A stretch of DNA of 64,000 bases, taken from assembly GCA_022827785.1 (NCBI GenBank), contig JAJEIM010000033.1, positions 1 through 64,000 on the forward strand, in the 5' to 3' direction. The notes beneath the pieces were generated by a model. That model was given only the letters and a program-made list of their open reading frames with translations, was not told the DNA's origin and ran no database searches. Of the stretch, positions 1 through 7,397 are shown in pieces (the stretch's first letter is position 1; each line of letters begins with the position of its first letter). Source of the DNA: Acidimicrobiia bacterium. Its GTDB lineage: Bacteria; Actinomycetota; Acidimicrobiia; Spongiisociales; Spongiisociaceae. The translations under genes were made by a program, and so were the position numbers.

Positions 1-59
1 CCAGCAGCCACAAATGCCTCAATCCGCGAACGCTCCCCATAATCCAACCTCGCCGCCAT
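1..59 (-). CDS. IS30-type transposase, N-terminal codons only (runs off the window)
   Basis: Reading leftward from an ATG at 59 the codons give MAARLDYGERSRIEAFVAA, which resembles the opening of the N-terminal helix-turn-helix of IS30-family transposases. A good ribosome-binding site (GGGAGG) lies about 8 bases upstream, inside the left arm of the palindrome at 70-133. Only 19 complete codons are visible, so whether the gene is intact cannot be judged. The family call is inference from a short stretch; it could be another small-HTH transposase or regulator. Confidence 0.5.
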   Translation of the reverse strand, partial: MAARLDYGERSRIEAFVAA

Positions 60-69
60 AATCAAACCT

Positions 70-133
70 CCCAGTGGTCGGTTGTCCCGTGCTTTCAAGG
101 CCATTCAAGGCCAAACGGACAACCACCACTGGG
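70..133. repeat. Imperfect palindrome upstream of the IS30-type start
   Basis: The arms CCCAGTGGT-c-GGTTGTCC (from 70) and GGACAACC-a-CCACTGGG (117-133) are nearly perfect reverse complements about 18 bases long. They enclose a 28-base centre holding a direct repeat of TTCAAGGCCA. This lies just upstream of the transposase start, so it may be the element's terminal region or the operator of its own promoter. The function is inference; the symmetry is visible. Confidence 0.6.
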
Positions 134-461
134 ATTTGCACCCTCCCCCTCCGCCACCACCTTGGAGTCGAGCGCGTCCCCCTAGCGCCCCGAAGTGGGG
201 CCGCCTCGACAATTCATGATCCCTCGGCATTCCGAGCCGACGTCTGGCTCGGAATGCAGGTGCTTTTGGTTATCCAATACCATAAGACAGTGGTGTGACA
301 TAAACAAGAGGTATGATGTTCGCCTCCGAGCAGGCACCCTATCGGGTGGAGGATCGGCTGGCACGGGTCACTCGGCCGGCCCGGCTTGACGAAAACGAAC
401 CGACTCGCGATCGAGGACGCCGGGAGTGCGGTCTATATTGATCGGTCCGCGACCGGCGAGG
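134..461. other. Gene-free stretch between the IS end and the first operon
   Basis: I see no supported gene here. The only clear structure is the strong hairpin at 227-257. The rest should hold the promoter of the gene starting at 462, but no convincing -35/-10 pair could be picked out by eye. Confidence 0.5.
227..257 (+). terminator. Perfect 12-bp stem hairpin, terminator-like
   Basis: GCATTCCGAGCC (227-238) and GGCTCGGAATGC (246-257) form a perfect 12-bp stem with a 7-base loop, followed by AGGTGCTTTT. The short T run makes an intrinsic terminator plausible. No complete gene is seen upstream on this strand, so it may instead be the boundary of the neighbouring mobile element. Confidence 0.5.
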
Positions 462-764
462 ATGAACATGGCCATGACCCACGACCAGCTAAGCCAGGCG
501 ATGGTTGCCAAGTTCGCCGCCGAGCCGGATCCGTCCGGCCAGGCCGACTTGATCTGCTCCAAGGGCGCTCTCGGGATCGCCGCCGACCGCAAACAGATCA
601 AGAAGACCGTCAAGCGCCTGCGGTCCATCGAGAGCTACCGGTTCCTCGTCATCAACCGCGGCGATCTGTTCGCGGCCAATCCGGCCACCATCGGCACCAA
701 GATCGGCATTCTTGACGAGAACGGTGCCCTCCTGAAGGCCGCCGATCTCCCCCGCCGCCGCTAG
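462..764 (+). CDS. Small hypothetical protein
   Basis: This 100-residue protein starts at the ATG at 462, just after a GCGAGG ribosome-binding site; a second ATG at 474 is an alternative. It is soluble and basic in the middle, with no signal peptide, membrane segment or recognisable motif. A helical start (THDQLSQAMVAKFAAEP) is followed by a Lys/Arg-rich stretch and a beta-rich tail. It ends 3 bases before the TTG start of the inositol-monophosphatase-family gene and reads into enzyme I, so the three probably form an operon. I do not recognise the family. Confidence 0.6.
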   Translation: MNMAMTHDQLSQAMVAKFAAEPDPSGQADLICSKGALGIAADRKQIKKTVKRLRSIESYRFLVINRGDLFAANPATIGTKIGILDENGALLKAADLPRRR

Positions 765-767
765 CCC

Positions 768-1565
768 TTGCCCGAGGCCGATCTCGCGGTAGCCCTCGAC
801 GCGGCCCGCGCCGGGGCTGCCGAGGTGGCGTCCGGCATGGACCACCGGGTCGAGGTTCGATACAAAGCCGAGGCCGATCCAGTCACCGAGGTGGATCATC
901 GCTCGGAGGTAGCCATCCTCGACGTGATCGCGCGGCGCCGGCCTCGGGATCCGGTGGTGGGCGAGGAACGGGGCGGGCGCCTCCCCGAGGAGGGACGGGT
1001 GTGGTTGGTCGACCCATTGGACGGCACCACCAACTTCGTCCACGGCTTCCCCTGGATCGCCGTTTCGGTGGCGCTCTGGATCGACAACGCCCCCACTGTC
1101 GGGGTGGTGGTGGACGTGATCACCGGAGACGAGTACACGGCCGTGGCGGGAGGCGGCGCCCACGCCAACGGATCGCCCATAGCGGTGAGTTCCCTGGAGG
1201 ACTTCGGCGAGGCCCTGATCGTCACCGGCTTTCCATACGGACGGCGGGAACGGATCGAGATCTGCGATACCCGCTTCCGCCGGGTGCTCGGAGCGGCCCA
1301 GGGCGTCCGGCGACTCGGTGCGGCCTCGCTCGACATGTGCATGGTGGCGCGCGGGCGGATGGACGGATACTGGGAGGAGGACCTGCTGCCCTGGGACATG
1401 GGAGCCGGCACCCTCCTCGTGACCGAGGCCGGCGGGACGGTGAGCGACCGATCCGGCCGGTCGGTCGGCGCTTCCGGTGGGTTCGTGGTCGCCAGCAACG
1501 GGCGCATCCACCAGCGGTTTCTGGACACGCTGGACGATCCGAGCCCTTCCGAACCGCTACCGTGA
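768..1565 (+). CDS. Inositol monophosphatase family phosphatase
   Basis: The 265-residue protein has the family signature: a metal-binding Glu in VVGEER, the core motif WLVDPLDGTTNFVHG (Asp and Thr metal/phosphate ligands), and a C-terminal WDMGAGTLLVTEAGG with the third Asp. Members hydrolyse inositol 1-phosphate, histidinol phosphate, fructose 1,6-bisphosphate or PAP in a Mg-dependent way; the sequence alone does not pick the substrate. The start is taken as the TTG at 768, immediately after the stop of the preceding gene, which implies translational coupling. Length is normal for the family. It precedes ptsI by 39 bases and is probably co-transcribed with it. Confidence 0.9.
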   Translation: MPEADLAVALDAARAGAAEVASGMDHRVEVRYKAEADPVTEVDHRSEVAILDVIARRRPRDPVVGEERGGRLPEEGRVWLVDPLDGTTNFVHGFPWIAVSVALWIDNAPTVGVVVDVITGDEYTAVAGGGAHANGSPIAVSSLEDFGEALIVTGFPYGRRERIEICDTRFRRVLGAAQGVRRLGAASLDMCMVARGRMDGYWEEDLLPWDMGAGTLLVTEAGGTVSDRSGRSVGASGGFVVASNGRIHQRFLDTLDDPSPSEPLP

Positions 1566-1604
1566 GCGCCTGATCGAAGTTCACAGCCAATCGGAGCCGT
1601 CATC

Positions 1605-3299
1605 GTGATCGAACGCACCGGAATCGGCGCCTCTCCGGGAGTCGCCATCGGTCCCGCCCACCTCCATGTCTCTCAGTTACCCGACATAAGCCGTCGTCGG
1701 GTGGACGATCCCGCGGCCGAGGTAGAAAGGCTCCTCCGCGCCGAAGCCTCCGTCCGCGCCAGGCTGTCCGACCTCGCGGCGGCCCACGGAGAGGGTTCTG
1801 ATGAAGCGGAGGTCATCGGGGCTCACCTCCTGCTGCTGGAGGATCCCGAGTTCACCGGGGAGATCCGCGACCGCATCGAATCGGAGTCGCTGTGCGCCGA
1901 GGCGGCGGTTTCCGACGTGACCGAGGAGTCGGCGGCCATGCTGGAGTCGCTCGACGACGAATACCTGGCCGCTCGCGGCGCTGACGTTCGCGACGTCGGG
2001 ACCCAGCTGCTCAAGTCGGTCCTGGGGATGCCCCTCGACACCTGGGACGGCTTGGAAGTCCCGTCGGTACTGGTGGCGCAGGACTTCTTCCCCTCCGAGA
2101 CCGCCACGATCCCGCCGGGAATGGCTCTCGGCCTATGCAGCGAGGAGGGAAGCGCCACCTCCCATATCGCCGTCTTCGCAAGGGGGATGGGGCTTCCGGC
2201 GGTGGTGGGAGTCGACCTGCCGGACATGGAGCCCGGAACGTTGATCGCCCTGGACGGTGAGACCGGCGAGGTCCACGTGGATCCCGCCGAGAGCGTGATC
2301 CGGACGCTCCGGGAACGCCAGGAGGAGCAGCGGAGAGCGAGAGCTAGCGCCGCCGACCGGTCGCAGCAACCGGCCCTGACCAGGGACGGAACCCGGATCG
2401 AGGTGGCGGCCAACATCGGCTCGGACACCGACGCCGCCCGGGCCGTCGAAGCCGGTGCCGAGGGGGTGGGCCTGTTCCGCACCGAGTTCCTGTTCCTCGA
2501 CCGCACCCGGCCTATCTCCGAGGAAGAACAGTACGAGGCCTACCGGACCGTGCTGGCCGCTTTCGGCGATCATCTCGTGGTGGTTCGCACCCTCGATGTG
2601 GGAGGGGACAAGCAGGTTCCCGGAATCGAGATCGGGGAGGAACTCAACCCCTTCCTGGGCCTCCGGGGTATCCGCCTGACGCTGGCCCGGCCCGAGATGA
2701 TGCGGGCCCAGCTGCGGGCGCTGCTGCGGGCGGGGACCGGAGGGCGTCTGGCCATCATGGCGCCCATGGTGTCGGGTATGGACGACCTGATGGCCTTCAG
2801 GACGGCGCTTTCCGAGGCAGAGCGGTCGCTGATCTCGGACGGCCTGGCGTTCGCTGAGGACTACCAGGTCGGGATCATGATCGAGATACCATCCGCCGCC
2901 CTGATCGCCTCCCGCCTGGCCCCCCACGTCGACTTCTTCTCGATCGGCACCAACGACCTCACCCAGTACACCCTGGCGGTGGATCGGACCAACCGGGAGG
3001 TCGCGGACAGGGCCGACCATCTCGATCCGGCCGTGCTGAAGCTGATCGGTGAAACCACCTCGGCCACCGGCGAGGACGGGCCCTGGGTGGGCGTGTGCGG
3101 CGAGATGGCCGGGGATCCCGTAGCCACTCCGATCCTGATCGGGCTGGGCGTCACGGAACTCTCGGTGGCCATCCCGTCGGTGCCCACGATCAAGGAACGG
3201 GTCCGAAGCCTGAGCATCGACGAATGCCGGGATCTGGCCGGAGTATGCCTGCGGGCTGCCGACGCCGCCGAGGTGAGACGGATACTCGAAGGGGTGTGA
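1605..3299 (+). CDS. ptsI: Phosphoenolpyruvate-protein phosphotransferase (PTS enzyme I)
   Basis: Enzyme I takes phosphate from PEP onto a histidine and passes it to HPr in the cytoplasm. The 564-residue protein is full length. It opens with IERTGIGASPGVAIG, carries the phospho-histidine motif GSATSHIAVFARGMGLPAVVG (His187), and has the PEP-binding barrel with GVGLFRTEFLFL, SIGTNDLTQYTLAVDR and GVCGEMAGDP containing the C-terminal acid/base Cys. The start is GTG at 1605. HPr is encoded nearby on the other strand (4082-4336), but no enzyme II component occurs in the window, so these may serve a remote transporter or a regulatory phosphorelay. Confidence 0.97.
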   Translation: MIERTGIGASPGVAIGPAHLHVSQLPDISRRRVDDPAAEVERLLRAEASVRARLSDLAAAHGEGSDEAEVIGAHLLLLEDPEFTGEIRDRIESESLCAEAAVSDVTEESAAMLESLDDEYLAARGADVRDVGTQLLKSVLGMPLDTWDGLEVPSVLVAQDFFPSETATIPPGMALGLCSEEGSATSHIAVFARGMGLPAVVGVDLPDMEPGTLIALDGETGEVHVDPAESVIRTLRERQEEQRRARASAADRSQQPALTRDGTRIEVAANIGSDTDAARAVEAGAEGVGLFRTEFLFLDRTRPISEEEQYEAYRTVLAAFGDHLVVVRTLDVGGDKQVPGIEIGEELNPFLGLRGIRLTLARPEMMRAQLRALLRAGTGGRLAIMAPMVSGMDDLMAFRTALSEAERSLISDGLAFAEDYQVGIMIEIPSAALIASRLAPHVDFFSIGTNDLTQYTLAVDRTNREVADRADHLDPAVLKLIGETTSATGEDGPWVGVCGEMAGDPVATPILIGLGVTELSVAIPSVPTIKERVRSLSIDECRDLAGVCLRAADAAEVRRILEGV

Positions 3300-3351
3300 A
3301 CTCACCCTTTCCCAGGGCCGGTTGCTTAGCCCCGCTTCGGACAACCGTCCT

Positions 3352-3377
3352 GCAGGCGGCCAGGCATCTCCGCCTGC
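3352..3377 (+). terminator. Hairpin after ptsI
   Basis: GCAGGCGG (3352-3359) pairs perfectly with CCGCCTGC (3370-3377) across a 10-base loop, about 50 bases after the ptsI stop. There is no clear T run, so the terminator role is inferred from position. Confidence 0.45.
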
Positions 3378-3484
3378 CAGGCGAGCGTGATGTGTCCTCA
3401 TCGGTTTCGCTCCGTTACCGAATGTCACTACGGTCTGATACTGTTGCAAGTCGGAGGGCACGAAGCAGACAGAGGAGCAAGGCC

Positions 3485-3730
3485 ATGGCACTGGCTGAGC
3501 GGGCACCCAACCTCCGGAGCCCGGAGGTCATTGACCTCCACACCGGAACCGCCGACCGCGACGCGGACGTCTTCGTACTGAGCCACGAAGAGGTCCAGGA
3601 CGCGATCGACAACACCCTCGCCCGCGCAGGCTGCACGTTGGAGCAGCTACGAGAAGAAGCCGCCTCGGGCGACTGGTCGAGTGAATCCAACTGGCACCTG
3701 TGGTTCTGCATTTCGCCCTTTGTCGACTAA
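3485..3730 (+). CDS. Small hypothetical protein
   Basis: This 81-residue protein starts at ATG 3485 behind a GAGGAG ribosome-binding site. It is acidic and apparently soluble, with a helical middle (SHEEVQDAIDNTLARAGCTLEQLREEAASGDW) and a Trp-rich end. The section from TLARAGCTLEQLREEA to WHLWF recalls short actinobacterial proteins of unknown function that sit before a second small gene. No catalytic motif is seen. The next reading frame overlaps its end by 31 bases, so the two could be a translationally coupled pair of the toxin-antitoxin kind; that is only a guess from the arrangement. Confidence 0.6.
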   Translation: MALAERAPNLRSPEVIDLHTGTADRDADVFVLSHEEVQDAIDNTLARAGCTLEQLREEAASGDWSSESNWHLWFCISPFVD

Positions 3731-4071
3731 GCAAGCTCACCTCACCAAGGAAGCCCGGACTCCTCGGCGCAAGCGAACGCCTCGCTGAGCTGGTGGCTAC
3801 AGGTAGGCCCGGCCGACAGCCTTCAAGACTTCACCTACCGGTCGGTGCTCGCCGCTTCCGGCCCTGCCTGGAAGACATAATCGAGTTCTGCATCGTGGAG
3901 CAACTCGTCGAGCCCCGAAACGACAGGTGGAGGGAGAACCTCAACGCGAAGCGGGATGAGTTCTACCGCCGCCAACTCAAGGTCGCCGTGCGTCAGGATC
4001 CCGACACGGCCCGCTCCGCCCTGGAATACCGGCCCCGAGGTGTTGACTCACCCCTGCCCGGGCAGGGCTAG
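3700..4071 (+). CDS. Hypothetical protein overlapping the previous gene
   Basis: The open frame encodes up to 123 residues. The C-terminal part (CLEDIIEFCIVEQLVEPRND, then RWRENLNAKRDEFYRRQL) looks like genuine helical coding sequence, whereas the first 50 residues are Arg/Pro-rich and doubtful. A GTG at 3793 is a plausible alternative start. In another frame around 3820-3885 the sequence also looks protein-like, so a frameshift or a decayed gene is possible. No known motif is visible. It ends 10 bases before the convergent HPr gene. Confidence 0.35.
   Translation: MVLHFALCRLSKLTSPRKPGLLGASERLAELVATGRPGRQPSRLHLPVGARRFRPCLEDIIEFCIVEQLVEPRNDRWRENLNAKRDEFYRRQLKVAVRQDPDTARSALEYRPRGVDSPLPGQG
4052..4067. 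terminator. Bidirectional terminator-like palindrome between convergent genes
   Basis: CCCTGCCCGGGCAGGG is a perfect 16-base palindrome at the meeting point of the plus-strand hypothetical gene and the minus-strand HPr gene. It can fold the same way in both transcripts. T runs are absent. Confidence 0.5.
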
Positions 4072-4081
4072 GGCCCGTCGC

Positions 4082-4336
4082 TCAGCCCTCTTCGGACAGC
4101 ATCACCTTGAAGTCCGCCAGAACTTCGTCAGCGTCGTCGCCGTCCACCTCGATCGTGACCGTGGTGCCCAGCGTGGCTCCCAGCTTGAGGATCCCCAGCA
4201 TGCTCTTGGCGTTGACGGTCTTGTCATTGGCGGTTACGGATATGTTCGAGGGCGACGCCTTGGCCCGCTTCACGAACTCGGCCGCCGGGCGGGCGTGGAG
4301 ACCCGCCGGGTTGGTGATGGTGATCTCTTCCTTCAT
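4082..4336 (-). CDS. ptsH: Phosphocarrier protein HPr
   Basis: HPr carries phosphate from enzyme I to PTS acceptors. The 84-residue protein has the phospho-histidine site NPAGLHARPAAEFV and the second conserved region NAKSMLGILKLG, whose Ser corresponds to the regulatory Ser46 that HPr kinase modifies in Gram-positive bacteria. Length is standard. It lies convergent to the ptsI operon and divergent from the SDR gene at 4462, so HPr and enzyme I are adjacent but not co-transcribed. Confidence 0.96.
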   Translation of the reverse strand: MKEEITITNPAGLHARPAAEFVKRAKASPSNISVTANDKTVNAKSMLGILKLGATLGTTVTIEVDGDDADEVLADFKVMLSEEG

Positions 4337-4461
4337 CCTGCAATCCGATCGGAGCGGGCCACGAAGCCTAGCGGTCTGTCATTCAGGGGTTCTAGGCCGC
4401 TAACTAGGATGGTGCAGGATCGAATCTCTGAACCCTTATCCACCGGCAAGGGCGTGCCTGA

Positions 4462-5256
4462 TTGAGTCTCCCGTTTCCCGATATCTCCAGAAACCTGTTC
4501 GATCTGAGCGGCTATTGCAGCATCGTCACCGGGGCCGGCCAGGGTATCGGAAAGGCGCTGGCGACCGGCCTGGCGCACGCCGGGAGCGATCTGGTCCTGG
4601 TGGATCTCAACCGTCCCGTGCTGGAGGCAACCGCGGCAGAGATCGGGGAAGTCGGTCACGGGGTGGCGACGGTGGTGGCCGACGTCACCGCACCCGACAC
4701 CCCCGAGCTAGTCGTCGCCGCTGCCAAGGGCCTGAGCGGCCGGATCGACGTGCTGGTGAACAACGCCGGGATCATGGGCTACGCCGACATCATCGGGATC
4801 ACCGACGAGGAGTGGGACCGGATGTACGGGATCAACCTGAAGGCGCCCATGCGGATCATGCGGGCCGTTCTCCGGGAGATGGTTGGCGCCGGGCGGGGCA
4901 GCGTCATCAACATCGGTAGCTCCTGGTCGTCTCGGGCCTCGGTGTTCAACCAGGACGGCGGCGGTGTCGACTACTGCTCGGCCAAGGCAGCCCTGCAGTC
5001 GTTGAGCCGGGCGGCGGCCCAGGACGTGGCGCCGCACGGCGTCCGGGTGAACGCGATCGCCCCCGGCGCGGTCGATACACCGATGCACGCCCACCACCGC
5101 GACTACCTGTTCGAATACGAGAAGTACATCCCGCTGGGCCGGATGGAAGTGGCCGAGGACCTGGTGGGACCCGCCATCTTCCTGGCTTCGGACGCCGGTG
5201 CCTACGTCACCGGCCAGACCATCCATGTCAACGGCGGCCTGCTGATGGTCGACTGA
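4462..5256 (+). CDS. Short-chain dehydrogenase/reductase
   Basis: A 264-residue classical SDR with the cofactor motif TGAGQGIGKA, the structural motif NNAG, a Ser in INIGSSWSS, and the catalytic YxxxK in DYCSAKAAL. The acidic residue after the second beta strand (LVLVDLNR) suggests NAD(H) preference. The C-terminal pattern (PLGRMEVAEDLVGPAIFLASDAGAYVTGQ) is typical of sugar-acid and polyol dehydrogenases such as gluconate 5-dehydrogenase, but the substrate is open. The start is TTG at 4462. It is followed after 18 bases by the TIM-barrel gene and heads a four-gene run to 9395. Confidence 0.9.
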   Translation: MSLPFPDISRNLFDLSGYCSIVTGAGQGIGKALATGLAHAGSDLVLVDLNRPVLEATAAEIGEVGHGVATVVADVTAPDTPELVVAAAKGLSGRIDVLVNNAGIMGYADIIGITDEEWDRMYGINLKAPMRIMRAVLREMVGAGRGSVINIGSSWSSRASVFNQDGGGVDYCSAKAALQSLSRAAAQDVAPHGVRVNAIAPGAVDTPMHAHHRDYLFEYEKYIPLGRMEVAEDLVGPAIFLASDAGAYVTGQTIHVNGGLLMVD

Positions 5257-5274
5257 GAGAGGAGCGGGAACCGG

Positions 5275-6105
5275 ATGTTCACGAGGGAACAGGTACTCGA
5301 ACGGCTCCGGGGGGCCCTGGCGAGCGGGAGCCCGATCATCGGCGCCGGAGCCGGTACGGGGATTTCAGCCAAGTTCGCCGAGGCGGGAGGCGCTGACCTG
5401 ATCCTCATCTACAACTCCGGCAAGTACCGGATGGCCGGTCACGGCTCCAACGCCGGCCTGCTGCCGATCGGGGACGCCAACGCCATCGTCGTGGAGATGG
5501 GAGAGCGGGAGGTGCTCCCGGTCGTCAAGGACACGCCCGTGATCGCCGGTGTGAACGGCACCGACCCCACCCGGGTCATGGACCGGTTCCTGGGCGGGCT
5601 CGAGGCGATGGGCTTCTCCGGAGTGATCAACTTCCCGTCCATCGGCTACACGGACGGGCGCTGGAGGGAGAGCCTGGAAGCCACCGGTTTCGGCCTGAAT
5701 CGGGAGGTCGAGATGCTGCGGACGGCTTCGGAACTCGGCTTGTTCACCATGTCCTACTGCTACGAAGCTCACGAGGCGGCCGCCTTCGCCGAGGCGGGGG
5801 TGGACGTGATGGTCGCCCATCTCGGTCTCACCACCGGCGGCAGTATCGGCGCCACCGACTCCTTCACGATGTCCCTCGATGCCTGCATCAGCCAAGCCAT
5901 AGAGACCAGGGAGATCTCCGAGGCGATCAATCCCGACATCATCGTGGTGCTGCACGGAGGACCGCTGGAGGGCCCCGAAGAGGTCGCGACGGTGATGCGC
6001 GGATCGGGCTGCTACGGGTTCGTCGGCGCTTCCACGATGGAGCGCCTGCCGACGGAGGTGGCCATCGAGAGCACGGTCCGCTCCTTCAAGAGCGTGACCA
6101 TCTGA
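5275..6105 (+). CDS. Phosphoenolpyruvate hydrolase-like TIM-barrel protein
   Basis: The 276-residue protein matches the TIM-barrel family annotated as PEP hydrolase or 'TIM-barrel signal transduction protein'. Distinctive stretches are GAGAGTGISAKFAEAGGADL near the N-terminus, the GVNGTDPTR loop, FPSIGYTDGRWRESLE, and VAHLGLTTGGSIGA near residue 185. The family is known to occur next to, or in fungi fused with, Tm-1-like proteins, which is exactly the arrangement here (next gene, 43 bases on). A PEP-related activity has been proposed for the family; the physiological role is not settled. Start ATG at 5275 follows a GAGAGGAG site. Confidence 0.85.
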   Translation: MFTREQVLERLRGALASGSPIIGAGAGTGISAKFAEAGGADLILIYNSGKYRMAGHGSNAGLLPIGDANAIVVEMGEREVLPVVKDTPVIAGVNGTDPTRVMDRFLGGLEAMGFSGVINFPSIGYTDGRWRESLEATGFGLNREVEMLRTASELGLFTMSYCYEAHEAAAFAEAGVDVMVAHLGLTTGGSIGATDSFTMSLDACISQAIETREISEAINPDIIVVLHGGPLEGPEEVATVMRGSGCYGFVGASTMERLPTEVAIESTVRSFKSVTI

Positions 6106-6148
6106 GCCCGCCCGGGCCTGCCCGAGAGATGATCGTGGACAGCCGGCG

Positions 6149-7375
6149 ATGAGCAGGGTCGTGGTGGCGGGCACCTTCGACACCAAGGCCGAGCCGCTGG
6201 AGCTGCTGGTGGAGGAGCTTCGTAAGCTCGACACGCCACCCATCACCATCGACACCGGGGTATTCGGCGGCAACCATGGCTGTGACCACCCGGCCGAGGC
6301 CGTGGCGGGAGCCGCCGGATACTCCCTCGAAGAGCTCCCTCCGCTGGGCAGGGCGGGGGCGGTCTCGGCCATGGCCCGGGGAGCGGGCCGCATCCTCCGG
6401 CAGCTGGTGGACGAGGGTGAGGTGGGAGCGCTGGTCTGCATGGGCGGCTCCAACGCGGCGGCGGTCTTCTCCGTCCTGGCGCCGGCCGCCCCCATCGGCA
6501 TCCCGAAGATCCTGATGGCGACCTCGGTGGCCGGCGAGACCAGACCGCTCGTCCGGGGCGGTGACGTGACCATGCTGTATCCCATCCTCGACATCGAGGG
6601 GGACAACCGCATCCTGCGGAGCATGATCGGCCGGCTGGCCCAGGTGTCGGCGGCGCTGTTGCGTGCCGGTGGAGCACACCCTGTGAGCGCGCCCGGCGAC
6701 TCGGTCGCCCTGACCATGTACGGCGTCACCAACCCCTGCGTGACCCACTGCCGCGAGCTCCTGGCGGATCGTGGCCTCGAGCCGCTGGTGTTCCACGCCA
6801 ACGGCACCGGAGGTCGCTCCTTCGAATCATTCGTGAGCCAGGGCCTTGTGTCATCCGCCATCGACGTGACCATCAGCGAGGTAACCGACGAGCTGTTCGG
6901 GGGTCTGTGGCCGGCGGGATCCGACCGTCTCACCGCCGCCTCCCGATCCGGTGTCCCGCAGGCCGTCGCCCCGGGAGCGATCGACATGATCTGCCGGGGA
7001 CCCATGGCAGGCCTGCCGGAGCGCTTCCGGAACCGGCCCCACCTGGCGCACAACGATCTGGTCACCCTCGTCCGCACCACCCCGGAGGAGAACTACCGGC
7101 TCGGCCGGACGGTGGCGGAACGCCTCGGGACCCCTGGAGCGGCCACCTCGGTGCTGGTACCGATGAAGGGCGTCTCGCAGCTCGATGTCGAGGGAGGCCC
7201 CTTCCACGACCCCGGATCCGTGGTGGCCTTCGCCGAGGGTGTCCGGTCGGGGCTGGCGCCCGGCTCCCCCATATCGTTGGTGCGGATGGACCACCACATC
7301 AACGACCGGGAGTTCGCCGAGGCGCTGGTCGCGGCGATCGATCCGGTGCCGGCTCGATGCCCGACCGCCGGGTAG
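6149..7375 (+). CDS. Tm-1-like ATP-binding protein (UPF0261)
   Basis: This 408-residue protein has the UPF0261 opening VVVAGTFDTKAEPLELL, the segment VCMGGSNAAAVFSVLAPAAP, IGIPKILMATSVAGETRP, and the second-domain run VFHANGTGGRSFESFVSQGL. The family is named for tomato Tm-1, an ATP-binding inhibitor of tobamovirus replication; bacterial members have no agreed function. It is paired with the PEP-hydrolase-like TIM barrel, its usual partner. Length is typical. The neighbours (SDR before, flavin reductase after) hint at a catabolic module for an unidentified small molecule. Confidence 0.85.
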   Translation: MSRVVVAGTFDTKAEPLELLVEELRKLDTPPITIDTGVFGGNHGCDHPAEAVAGAAGYSLEELPPLGRAGAVSAMARGAGRILRQLVDEGEVGALVCMGGSNAAAVFSVLAPAAPIGIPKILMATSVAGETRPLVRGGDVTMLYPILDIEGDNRILRSMIGRLAQVSAALLRAGGAHPVSAPGDSVALTMYGVTNPCVTHCRELLADRGLEPLVFHANGTGGRSFESFVSQGLVSSAIDVTISEVTDELFGGLWPAGSDRLTAASRSGVPQAVAPGAIDMICRGPMAGLPERFRNRPHLAHNDLVTLVRTTPEENYRLGRTVAERLGTPGAATSVLVPMKGVSQLDVEGGPFHDPGSVVAFAEGVRSGLAPGSPISLVRMDHHINDREFAEALVAAIDPVPARCPTAG

Positions 7376-7397
7376 CCGAGTCCGAGGAAGGCTGCCC

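Noticed and set aside
4082-4336. HPr-like Crh or a fused DhaM-type protein instead of HPr
   Set aside because: The phospho-histidine is present (GLHARPA) and the protein is a single 84-residue domain, which fits plain HPr.
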